Source: Tolypothrix brevis GSE-NOS-MK-07-07A (GTDB lineage: Bacteria > Cyanobacteriota > Cyanobacteriia > Cyanobacteriales > Nostocaceae). From it: a stretch of 64,000 nucleotides of DNA. Where the stretch lies: the NCBI GenBank assembly GCA_019358985.1, contig JAHHIJ010000026.1, positions 1 through 64,000 on the forward strand. The letters run 5' to 3'. Of this stretch, positions 46,412 to 53,981 are shown in pieces. The translations under genes and the position numbers were made by a program. The notes under the pieces are model-generated. The model was not told the DNA's origin. It saw only the letters and a program-made list of their open reading frames with translations, and ran no database searches. Within the stretch, counting starts at the first letter, position 1; every line of letters begins with the position of its first letter.

Positions 46412-47356
46412 TTAATAACTGTATTCTGGCTTGATGTCTCGCAGCATCAGTTCATCAAGTGCTTGTCGTGGGGTGACTTCACCTTGAAGTAAGCGATAAA
46501 CTTGTTCGGTAATGGGTATGGATATATTTCGCTGCTTGGCTTGTTGCATTAAAACTTGGCAAGTGTTGACTCCCTCTGCGGTTCCTTCTAAATGAGCGAG
46601 TATTTCTGTGAGTGTTTTACCACAAGCCATTTGGTAGCCAACTTGATAGTTGCGACTTAGAGGACTGTTGCAGGTTGCTAGCAAATCACCTAAACCAGAT
46701 AAACCGTAAAATGTTTCTGTTTTCGCACCCCAAAAGTTACCGATGCGAACCATTTCGGTTAAACCACGAGTGACTAAAGCGGCTTTGGCGTTGGTTCCCA
46801 ATTGTAAACCATCACAGACACCAGATGCGATCGCTATCACATTTTTTAATGTACCCCCCAGTTCCACGCCTAAGGGGTCAGAATTCGTATAAACTCGGAA
46901 ACGACTAGAGGAAAATACTAACTGTACAAACTCCGCAGCATCTTTACTTTTGCTGGCTACTACCGTTGCTGCTGGTAATTCTAGTTGAATCTCTTTAGAT
47001 AAATTCGGTCCCGACAGCACCACAATTGCATGACTAGGAAAACTTTCTTGCCAAATTTGCGATGGTGTGCTGATGGTTTCTGGTTCTAACCCTTTTGTCG
47101 CAGTCACAAAAACCGCTTTCGGTGGAATTGCTAAACAGTGTAATTGCGTAGCGACTTCGCGTACTCCTTTGGTGGAAATCGCCGAAACAATCATATCGGC
47201 ATTTTCCACAACCTCTGCCAAAGTGTAGGAACCATTACGCGACCAAATGCTAACCCGATGACCGTTAGCTTCGGCTATAGATGCTAAACTATTTCCCCAC
47301 GCACCGGCACCGAGAACAGCTATTAATTTTGGATTAGTAGATTTTAGATTAATCAA
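46412..47356 (-). CDS. gpsA: Glycerol-3-phosphate dehydrogenase [NAD(P)+]
   Basis: Reduces dihydroxyacetone phosphate to sn-glycerol 3-phosphate for membrane lipids. 314 residues: Rossmann motif IAVLGAGAWGNSLA at the N-terminus, FVTATKGLEPET, VVLSGPNLSKEI, the catalytic block VELGGTLKNVIAIASGVCDGLQLGTNAKAALVTRGL (with Lys) and GLGDLLATCNSPLSRN, closing with EGVNTC and VTPRQALDELM. Length is somewhat shorter than the usual 330. The gene follows sigC in the same direction as in Nostoc, where the order is gpsA-sigC-furA. Start ATG with MINLKSTNPK. No strong ribosome site is visible. Confidence 0.95.
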   Translation of the reverse strand: MINLKSTNPKLIAVLGAGAWGNSLASIAEANGHRVSIWSRNGSYTLAEVVENADMIVSAISTKGVREVATQLHCLAIPPKAVFVTATKGLEPETISTPSQIWQESFPSHAIVVLSGPNLSKEIQLELPAATVVASKSKDAAEFVQLVFSSSRFRVYTNSDPLGVELGGTLKNVIAIASGVCDGLQLGTNAKAALVTRGLTEMVRIGNFWGAKTETFYGLSGLGDLLATCNSPLSRNYQVGYQMACGKTLTEILAHLEGTAEGVNTCQVLMQQAKQRNISIPITEQVYRLLQGEVTPRQALDELMLRDIKPEYSY

Positions 47357-47423
47357 CTTTGAATTTTAAGTTTTCGTAGTAGGGTATGTGCGGTAAGCAG
47401 AACGCACCATCAATAATATAAGT

Positions 47424-47491
47424 TACACTAAACCAGCTTGAAAAATTTGGTTTGGGGTGAGGTTCAAATCGGGGAAAGTTTGGGATATAAT
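47424..47491. repeat. 68-bp direct repeat, copy 1 (Uma2 gene tail)
   Basis: TACACTAAACCAGCTTGAAA through GGGATATAAT is identical to 47927-47994, the 3' end of the downstream Uma2 gene. It represents a duplicated tail of about 22 codons. Confidence 0.9.
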
Positions 47492-47560
47492 TTTTAACGC
47501 AGAGGAGCGCGGAGGTAAGCGCAAAGTGACGCAGAGTTTTTGTGAAAAATTTTCGTCATG
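47491..47560. repeat. 70-bp dispersed repeat, copy 2 (inverse of 15191)
   Basis: TTTTTAACGCAGAGGAGCGC through TTTCGTCATG; inverse of 15191-15260. It begins exactly where the 68-bp duplicated Uma2 tail ends. Confidence 0.75.
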
Positions 47561-47623
47561 AATTAATGCTCTTCTGTACTAAGCTATCTTTTAGTCTGGG
47601 ACTCTCTCACGAAAGGAAGCGTT

Positions 47624-47944
47624 ATGAGCAATACCTCAAGAACCGACTGGTCTAGAATTGATGCGATGACGGATAATGAAATTGACACGTCAGATATTCC
47701 ACCTCTTACGGACGAGTTTTTTTCAAAAGCAAAATTGCGGATGCCTTCTTCGTCATTGGCTACCGTCGCTATTCGTGTTGATTCTGAGACTTTGGCATGG
47801 TTTCAATCAAAGGGTGAAGACGCTGAACAGCATATGGTTGCTGCCCTACGAATTTACGCAGAAGCACAAAAGAATGCTGAAGGGTGCGCGTTAATCAGGC
47901 TAACAAGGATTGTTGCAAAAGTTTGCTACACTAAACCAGCTTGA
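47624..47944 (+). CDS. BrnA-like antitoxin with a repeat-derived tail
   Basis: 106 residues. The body TDWSRIDAMTDNEIDTSDIPPLTDEFF and VAIRVDSETLAWFQSKGEDAEQHMVAALRIYAEAQK is the DUF4415/BrnA pattern (ribbon-helix-helix antitoxin). Relatives end at about AEAQK; here about 22 extra residues (EGCALIRLTRIVAKVCYTKPA) run into the 68-bp direct repeat, whose sequence supplies the stop. AGGAAG lies before the ATG. No BrnT toxin gene is upstream, so this is an orphan antitoxin, perhaps carried in with the inserted segment. Confidence 0.7.
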   Translation: MSNTSRTDWSRIDAMTDNEIDTSDIPPLTDEFFSKAKLRMPSSSLATVAIRVDSETLAWFQSKGEDAEQHMVAALRIYAEAQKNAEGCALIRLTRIVAKVCYTKPA

Positions 47945-48546
47945 AAAATTTGGTTTGGGGTGAGGTTCAAATCGGGGAAAGTTTGGGATATAATGCGATC
48001 GCTATCTCGAAATTTGGTTATCTGATATTCCCCATCAACTAAGTTACAGACGGATATCGTCGGTTGTTTGGGATTGCCGATAAAATTACGTCCACCCAAC
48101 GCTGCGTAATCCACAATCCAGTATTCAGGTATGCCCATCTCTTCATAATCAGCATACTTTAGGTAGTAATCGCTGCGCCAGTTGGTTGATACAACTTCGA
48201 CAATCAAAGGAATTGAGGCATTATCGCTGACTGTCGATTCTTTTTTCCACAACTGTTCATTATTTAAGTTGGCACGGTTTACCACCAACACATCCGGGAA
48301 GTAACCAGAATCTTTTTCAGGAGGTCGAACTATGGCTTGGTTGGGAATAAAGTAAGGAAGGTCTAATCGGTCGAACTCCACCGTTAGTTTTCTTGCTAAA
48401 AAACCTGTTACTTCCTCGTGTTCTCCTACTGGTTGTGCCATCTGGATAATTTCCCCATTATGAAGTTCGTAGCGTACTCCTGAATTTTCAGGTAGGCGAT
48501 CGACAAATTCCTCAAAGGTTACTAGCTTGGGTAAGGCTTGAGTCAT
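47926..48546 (-). CDS. Uma2-family PD-(D/E)XK nuclease-like protein, second copy
   Basis: 206 residues. LVTFEEFVDRLPENSGVRYELHNGEIIQM, the GYFPDVLVVN Asp, IPLIVEVVSTN Glu and YYLKYADYEEMGIPEYWIVD block match the Uma2 core. The C-terminus ends in the usual QTFPDLNLTPNQIFQ. It is only distantly similar to the copy at 36932. The last 19 bases overlap the end of the BrnA-like gene on the other strand, and the 3' end is one arm of a 68-bp direct repeat. The role is unknown. Confidence 0.85.
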   Translation of the reverse strand: MTQALPKLVTFEEFVDRLPENSGVRYELHNGEIIQMAQPVGEHEEVTGFLARKLTVEFDRLDLPYFIPNQAIVRPPEKDSGYFPDVLVVNRANLNNEQLWKKESTVSDNASIPLIVEVVSTNWRSDYYLKYADYEEMGIPEYWIVDYAALGGRNFIGNPKQPTISVCNLVDGEYQITKFRDSDRIISQTFPDLNLTPNQIFQAGLV

Positions 48547-48613
48547 GGGTTTTGAGAATTATTGCTTTGGATGATTTTATCTCAATTCTGGGTGAAAGCA
48601 GTTAGATTAAGTA

Positions 48614-48770
48614 GGTAAACATAATTAATTACACAATGTCCGAAGCGAATGCAGCGTTCGCGATAGCGTCTCGTAGAGAAGCGAAATGAAGCAATCCCAG
48701 CCGCAAGCGAATTGCTTCGCTTCGCTCGCAATGACTGTAATTAATTTTGCGTAGTTACTTAAGATCATTG
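48614..48770. repeat. Dispersed repeat, copy 2 (inverse of 27376)
   Basis: AATTAATTACACAATGTCCG, GAAATGAAGCAATCCCAGCC and CGCTCGCAATGACTGTAATT match the inverse of 27376-27505. An extra block GCGTTCGCGATAGCGTCTCG in this copy is itself a common gene-edge repeat and is related to the 59-bp block at 36553. Confidence 0.65.
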
Positions 48771-48788
48771 TTATCTATAAGCAGTGCT

Positions 48789-49394
48789 ATGGGTACAGAT
48801 ATTAATCTTTATGCAGAGATTCGTAGAAATGGTAAGTGGGAGCCTATTCCTGAACCTGCGGCTACAGCATCATGGTCTAAAGGTAAAAAAGTACCTATTG
48901 AGTGTACTGAAATTGGGCGATCATATGAATTATTCGCAGATCTTGCTGGTGTTTGCCAAAATAATTTGCGGCGAACAATGTACGCCGTGGTAGAGCCAAT
49001 TGCTGAACCACGGGGTCTACCGGAAGACATGAATGATTTTTACAAGAAGTATTTCTTAGAAAACGAATGTGGTTATTGCTTTGGTCATTCCTGGTTAATG
49101 CTTCAAGAACTCATTGATTATGATTGGGATAATCAATTTGTGACACAGTGGGCATATGTAAAGAGTCAATATGCACCTCTATTTCAAGATGGTGGTTTAT
49201 TCCCAGAGGAATTTCCAGAGGGGCAAAGTCTCTATTTTGTTCTTCCAAATAGGCGGCAAGAACCGGACACAACCGAAGTATCTTGGATAACAAGCTATCG
49301 ACAGTACGTGGGTTGTTCAGAATACTTGATTGAAGAACTTCTTAAGTTGGGTTCTCCTAATGAGATTAGAGTGATTTTTTGGTTTGATGCGTAA
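48789..49394 (+). CDS. Hypothetical protein of a phage-associated type
   Basis: 201 residues starting MGTDINLYAEIRRNGKWEPIPE. This start, the later YELFADLAGVCQN, AEPRGLPEDMNDFYKKYF and HSWLMLQELIDYDW recall a family found in phages and scattered bacteria (typically MGCDIH... with NYxLFxxLADVRN, GLPxDV and HSxLTLxELxxYDW), of unknown function. The family's N-terminal Cys-Asp-Ile-His is Thr-Asp-Ile-Asn here. I placed the start at the ATG giving MGTDI; an upstream in-frame ATG adds 14 unconserved residues. It may be a phage leftover. Confidence 0.6.
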   Translation: MGTDINLYAEIRRNGKWEPIPEPAATASWSKGKKVPIECTEIGRSYELFADLAGVCQNNLRRTMYAVVEPIAEPRGLPEDMNDFYKKYFLENECGYCFGHSWLMLQELIDYDWDNQFVTQWAYVKSQYAPLFQDGGLFPEEFPEGQSLYFVLPNRRQEPDTTEVSWITSYRQYVGCSEYLIEELLKLGSPNEIRVIFWFDA

Positions 49395-49475
49395 ATGGTC
49401 TGTTCCAAAATAGCCTCTGTGCCTGGTATCAAGTAAGGTGCAACTATAGATTCTTGAATTATGGAGGAACTCCCC

Positions 49476-49679
49476 ATGACACTAGCTGAAGTGTTGCCTG
49501 CCGTCCGACGGCTTTCTGCGACAGAAAAACTCAAACTGATTCGGATTCTGGTAGAAGATTTGGATGTAGCAAAGGACATTTCACCCTTAGAACCCTTCAA
49601 AACCTATGACTTGCCGACTCCATATGATAGTTTTGGGGCTGGTGCAGTTTTGATGGAAGCACTCAAGCGGTTGTTATAA
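49476..49679 (+). CDS. Small antitoxin-like protein (67 aa)
   Basis: MTLAEVLPAVRRLSATEKLKLIRILVEDL begins a short helical protein of the kind encoded upstream of RelE/PIN-type toxins in cyanobacteria (addiction-module component). The start is fixed by GGAGGAACTCCCC before the ATG. No toxin gene follows; the next 250 bases are empty. Thus a further orphan antitoxin-like gene, or a small regulator. Confidence in translation is good because of the ribosome site; the family call is tentative. Confidence 0.5.
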   Translation: MTLAEVLPAVRRLSATEKLKLIRILVEDLDVAKDISPLEPFKTYDLPTPYDSFGAGAVLMEALKRLL

Positions 49680-49928
49680 AGCGCGATCCTCTCGTAGAAA
49701 GTGGAGTAAACGCGATCGCTATTTGTTTTCCACTATTATTGCTATTCTTGATTTTACTCAACTTTGAACGAATGCGTAGCTTCTATACATACACTACGCT
49801 TTTTGTCAAAGGGTAAATTCAAATTAAAAATTGTCAACTAACCCAGATAATTCTATTTGATATGGTTTGTATTTTATCAAGCCAGACATCAGCTTAGTTT
49901 TAATAACTCAACCCAATCCAAAATCGTT

Positions 49929-51362
49929 ATGACTCAAACAAACTCCCAATTCCGTATAGAACGCGATTCCATGGGCGATCGCCAAATTCCTAGTAGCGCA
50001 TATTACGGCATCCAAACGCTGCGGGCAATGGAAAACTTCCCCATCAGCGGCATCAAGCCTCTAAATACTTACGTAGATGCTTGCGTAATTATCAAAAAAG
50101 CTACCGCTATCGTCAACGGAGAATTAAAATGCATTCCCCCAGAAATTAGTCAAGCAATTCTACAAGCGGCTGATGAAATACTTGCGGGTAAGTTTCGCGA
50201 TCAATTTGTGGTAGATATTTATCAAGCGGGAGCCGGTACTTCTCACCACATGAATGTCAATGAAGTACTGGCAAATCGCGCTTTAGAAATTCAAGGCTAT
50301 GAAAAAGGCAATTACAAGCAAGTTAGTCCCAACGACCACGTTAACTACGGACAGTCTACCAATGATGTGATTCCTACGGCAATTCGCATCGGTGGCTTAT
50401 TAGCATTATCAAAGACATTGCAGCCAGCTTTAGATAATGCGATCGCATCCCTCGAAGAAAAAGCCGACGAATTTCAAGATATCGTCAAATCTGGCAGAAC
50501 TCACCTACAAGACGCTGTACCTGTGCGTTTGGGTGAAAGTTTCCGTGCTTGGGCACAAATCCTTTCAGAACATCAAAACCGTATTTATACTGCTTCTGGT
50601 GATTTAATGGTGCTAGGTTTAGGAGGTAGCGCTGCCGGAACAGGTATGAATACTCATCCTGATTATCGCGCTCGTGTGGTGCAAGTTATCTCAGATTTGA
50701 TTGAGTGTCCCCTAGAACCTGCATCGCACTTAATGGCTGCAATGCAGAGTATGGCACCATTTGTGAGTGTTTCCGGTGCTTTACGCAACTTAGCACAGGA
50801 TTTAGTCAAAATATCCCACGATTTGCGCTTAATGGATTCGGGTCCAAAAACAGGTTTGAAAGAAATTCAATTGCCTCCAGTGCAACCGGGTTCCTCAATT
50901 ATGCCAGGAAAATATAACCCGGTGATGGCAGAGATGACCTCAATGGTGTGTTTTCAGGTGATGGGTTACGACAGTGCGATCGCTCTTGCCGCACAAGCTG
51001 GACAGTTAGAATTAAATGTGATGATGCCGTTGATTGCCTACAACCTGATTCACAGCATCGAAATTTTAGGAAATACCATCAAAGCACTTACCCAAAGCTG
51101 CATTATCGGAATCACCGCCAATAGCGATCGTTGTTTGGCTTACGCTGAAGGTAGTTTAGCTTTAGTCACCGCATTAAATCCCCACATTGGCTATTTAAAT
51201 GCTGCTGCTGTAGCCAAAGAATCTTTAGAAACTAGTAAATCCCTGCGGCAGATTGTCTTAGAAAAAGGTCTGATGAGCGACTTGGAATTAGCCCAGGTGT
51301 TAAATCTAGAACAGATGAGCAGTATCTTACCCCTCACGGCACTTGATACCGAAGTAGATTAA
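49929..51362 (+). CDS. aspA: Aspartate ammonia-lyase
   Basis: Converts aspartate to fumarate and ammonia. 477 residues of the aspartase/fumarase superfamily: RIERDSMGDRQIPSSAYYGIQTLRAMENF, GAGTSHHMNVNEVLANRA, SPNDHVNYGQSTND (active-site region), SGRTHLQDAVPVRLG and the signature GSSIMPGKYNPVMAEM (GSSxMPxKxN). The C-terminal third ends with LNPHIGYLNAAAVAKES, favouring aspartase over fumarase (which would have NALNPHIGYDNAAKIAK). The ATG (MTQTNSQFRI) is chosen over an upstream one that adds 24 basic, unconserved residues. It is followed 64 bases later by a DUF362 gene on the same strand, possibly co-transcribed. Confidence 0.88.
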   Translation: MTQTNSQFRIERDSMGDRQIPSSAYYGIQTLRAMENFPISGIKPLNTYVDACVIIKKATAIVNGELKCIPPEISQAILQAADEILAGKFRDQFVVDIYQAGAGTSHHMNVNEVLANRALEIQGYEKGNYKQVSPNDHVNYGQSTNDVIPTAIRIGGLLALSKTLQPALDNAIASLEEKADEFQDIVKSGRTHLQDAVPVRLGESFRAWAQILSEHQNRIYTASGDLMVLGLGGSAAGTGMNTHPDYRARVVQVISDLIECPLEPASHLMAAMQSMAPFVSVSGALRNLAQDLVKISHDLRLMDSGPKTGLKEIQLPPVQPGSSIMPGKYNPVMAEMTSMVCFQVMGYDSAIALAAQAGQLELNVMMPLIAYNLIHSIEILGNTIKALTQSCIIGITANSDRCLAYAEGSLALVTALNPHIGYLNAAAVAKESLETSKSLRQIVLEKGLMSDLELAQVLNLEQMSSILPLTALDTEVD

Positions 51363-51426
51363 AAAGGAATAAGGTAAGGTAGAAGATTTTTTTCTTCTAT
51401 CTTTTATCTTCCTTCTTTATCAACCC

Positions 51427-52398
51427 ATGCAGACTCAAAAACCATCTGTCAGTTTGATTCGGGCTACTTCCTACGAACAAGAGGCTTTAAGAGAATCTTT
51501 AACAACGCTGTTAGAACCTTTAGGTGGAATGCAAGCATTCGTCAAACCAGGACAACGGGTTTTGCTAAAACCGAATCTACTCACCGGAGCGCGTCCCAGT
51601 AAAGAGTGTACCACCCGCGCCGAATTAGTTTATGAAGTTGCCAAAATGGTAATTGAGGCTGGTGGTCAGCCATTTTTGGGAGATAGTCCTGCTTTTGGTA
51701 GTGCGAAGCAAGTAGCGATCGCAAATAATTATCTCCCGATTATTGAAGAACTCAAGCTTCCAATTATAGATTTTCATGGGTCGCGTTACGAAACCGTCAA
51801 CGAAGACTTTAACCATCTGCTGCTATGCAAAGAAGCGATGGAAGCAGATGTAGTAATTAATTTGCCGAAAGTGAAATCTCACGCTCAGTTGACGTTAACG
51901 CTGGGCGTAAAAAACCTCTTTGGTTGCGTTCCCGGCAAAATGAAAGCTTGGTGGCACATGGAAGCTGGAAAAGATGCCAACCGATTTGGAGAAATGTTAG
52001 TAGAAACGGCTAGGGCAATTAACCCAAATTTAACTATTTTAGATGGTATCATCGGTCATGAAGGTAATGGTCCCAGCGGTGGTGAACCTCGTCTACTCGG
52101 CGTTTTAGCCGCATCTGCAAATGTATTTGCTCTCGATAGGGCAATGGTGGAAGTTCTCAATGTTTTACCCGAACAAATACCTACCCTTGCTGCGTCAAAG
52201 CGACTGGGATTGTGTCCTGAACTTGCGGAAATTGACTTTCCTCACTTACATCCTGATTTACTAAAAATAGATGATTGGCAACTACCAGATAAATTAATGC
52301 CTATCGATTTTGGAATGCCCCGTGTGATTAAATCTACGTTTAAGCATCTTTATATTCGTTTTATCAAAGAACCGATGAGTGCTTATGGGAAAGGGTAA
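51427..52398 (+). CDS. DUF362-domain protein
   Basis: 323 residues with the DUF362 layout: VLLKPNLLTGARPSKECTTRAELV (about 45-68), DVVINLPKVKSHAQLTLTLGVKNLFGCVPGKMKAWWHM (about 140-177), a LDGIIGHEGNGPSGGEPRLLG turn and a C-terminal helical part. Some DUF362 proteins carry a 4Fe-4S ferredoxin module; this one does not. Function in cyanobacteria is unknown to me; the conserved Lys, Asn and Gly-rich loops suggest an enzyme. It lies downstream of aspA, with an independent terminator after it. The ATG directly follows a run of CTTC repeats. Confidence 0.85.
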   Translation: MQTQKPSVSLIRATSYEQEALRESLTTLLEPLGGMQAFVKPGQRVLLKPNLLTGARPSKECTTRAELVYEVAKMVIEAGGQPFLGDSPAFGSAKQVAIANNYLPIIEELKLPIIDFHGSRYETVNEDFNHLLLCKEAMEADVVINLPKVKSHAQLTLTLGVKNLFGCVPGKMKAWWHMEAGKDANRFGEMLVETARAINPNLTILDGIIGHEGNGPSGGEPRLLGVLAASANVFALDRAMVEVLNVLPEQIPTLAASKRLGLCPELAEIDFPHLHPDLLKIDDWQLPDKLMPIDFGMPRVIKSTFKHLYIRFIKEPMSAYGKG

Positions 52399-52513
52399 TT
52401 CATGGTGGTAAATTTTAACAACCAATAACCAACTATCTACAAATGCAAACTTCGCTACAACAATCTTGATTATTGGCGGAGTAAGCTGTAATTACCCTCC
52501 GATTGCTTAACCA

Positions 52514-52542
52514 AACCGCCCTATTTTAGTGGCGGTTTTTTT
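52514..52542 (+). terminator. Rho-independent terminator after the DUF362 gene
   Basis: AACCGCC-CTATTTTAGT-GGCGGTT followed by TTTTT. The stem is perfect and lies 115 bases after the stop. Confidence 0.85.
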
Positions 52543-52591
52543 CCTTTATTCGTTATAATACCACATCAGGTTTATTACTTACAATTATATT

Positions 52592-52758
52592 GACGTAAGT
52601 AGACAGGCGTAAATAATTAAAGGTTTGTAGTGTTCGCGTAGTGTCTCGTAGAGAGGACTTAAGTCTTCATTTGAGGAATAAAGTCCTCACTACGAAATAG
52701 TTTCAATATTTTTTATAGTTACTTAATCTACTTTGATTTATTCTCGCCTACTTACGTA
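52592..52758. mobile_element. MITE-like element with ACGTAAGTAG ends
   Basis: GACGTAAGTAG (left) and CTACTTACGTAAG (right) are inverse, enclosing about 145 bases with internal inverse pieces GAGGACTTAAG / ATAAAGTCCTCACTAC and a GTGTCTCGTAGAGAGG block. No coding capacity. Confidence 0.5.
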
Positions 52759-53483
52759 AGGTGCGGAACGTCTTGACGATGGTCTGTATTAATCAAAAAT
52801 ATTCTTGTTTAGGTAAAAAAATATTTCTATACCTATATATAGATTGACAAAATTCAAGTAATATCACTAAGATTATCACCTTCAAATTTTTAAATCTTTT
52901 TCTGAGTGCAATCACTGATTAAGAATTTAAAACACTTTTGATTTATCTGTATTTATTCGGTGTGAATTGATGATAAGAATTGATTATTGCTCAAATTGTG
53001 ATCGCTTCTCCAAAAATTATCGCGTAACTACTTATAACTATCGAAAACACAGATACCTTATGGGTGATTATTAAGTATAGATACTCGGTATTAAACAACT
53101 ATTTATAACCGCAAAATGCCCTTTACAAAAGCACTTCCGGATGTTTTAATTGTAAAAGATTACTCAAATGTATTTATTTAAGTAATTGAAAATACAAAAA
53201 TAATTGTAAATTTTAATGCTGTTACCGTCATAGATATGGAATCTATCCGTTACACCGTACCATGAAGCATATTGAGATATTAGTCACTAATAATCAAGAA
53301 CAGCCAAATTGCGGCTTAGTATCAAATATTTTGAGGATGAAAAAAGAAGTATTATGACAGTTTGAGAAGTGGTTGATATTATTGAATACTAAATAGCTTA
53401 TAATTTATAAACAGCTAAAATAACAGCAAGACTCTTTAGTTTAAGAGTTGAGCAACAAGTGAAGTGAAAACCTGCAATCTTCT

Positions 53484-53669
53484 ATGAATTCAAATAGCCC
53501 GTCTGCCAATCCCGACACATATTCCCATCGTTTGGCAGACATTGTGGGAACAGCGATCGCTATGTTAACTCTAACGTTACCAATCTTAGTCATCGCTAAT
53601 TATTCTTCAACCAGCGTTCAGAATAATCCGCAACCCATTACATACAACATAAAAACTAGTGAAAATTAA
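53484..53669 (+). CDS. Small single-span membrane protein (61 aa)
   Basis: MNSNSPSANPDTYSHRLADIVGTAIAMLTLTLPILVIANYSS: a short polar N-terminus, one membrane helix at about 20-41, and a short polar tail. The spacing and composition resemble a small hypothetical protein common in heterocystous cyanobacteria; I do not know its function. No strong ribosome site is seen (GAAGTGAAAACC region upstream). It stands alone between a long gene-free stretch and the TnpB element. Confidence 0.55.
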   Translation: MNSNSPSANPDTYSHRLADIVGTAIAMLTLTLPILVIANYSSTSVQNNPQPITYNIKTSEN

Positions 53670-53981
53670 GCAAATAACAGCAGAATTCACAAAAAAAGAA
53701 TGCTCTGACAACAGAAAGCAGATTTTGCGCGAACGTTAGCGTCAGAATTTAATAGCCAATTTTTCATGACTCGGCTTTCCATAAGTCTGAGTAGCCGCAA
53801 TTAGTTAGGCAAAGACCGCATATTTGGTTCATTTTCATAAGAAAACCTTACGGGAGTTTGGAAACCCAGTGGCTTTTAGCCCTGGGAGGAAAAACGACAC
53901 GGTGGGCTAAAGCCCACCGTCTCTCTTGTTGACTAGATTATACTTTCGCTGTAAACTAAATTATATAGCGAGAGTTGTTTT
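53670..53981. other. Region upstream of tnpB, likely left end of the element
   Basis: Contains a gene-edge repeat fragment (GCGAACGTTAGCGTCAGAA) and, nearer tnpB, a hairpin GGTGGGCTAAAGCCCACC at 53900-53919. The sequence TTTGGTTCAT at about 53829 is inverse to ATGAACCAAA near 55316 beyond tnpB, perhaps the outer borders of the element. Confidence 0.45.
53900..53919. mobile_element. Left subterminal hairpin of the TnpB element
   Basis: CGGTGGGC-TAAA-GCCCACCG, a perfect 8-9-bp stem. The matching hairpin at 55283 has the same GGCTAAAGCC loop, suggesting left and right ends of one IS200/IS605-type unit. Confidence 0.6.

Larger units (their letters stand above)
52399..53483. other. Long gene-free region (1085 bp)
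   Basis: A terminator at 52514-52542 and a MITE-like element at 52592-52758 are followed by some 720 bases of AT-rich sequence with no open frame of protein-like composition, no palindromes and only a few HIP1-type hexamers. Part of it must be the promoter of the small membrane protein gene; the rest is unexplained. Confidence 0.5.

Noticed and set aside
50890-50940. Tyr in the aspartase signature GSSIMPGKYNP as a possible active-site loss
   Set aside because: That position is variable in the GSSxMPxKxN signature, so it is not evidence of inactivity.
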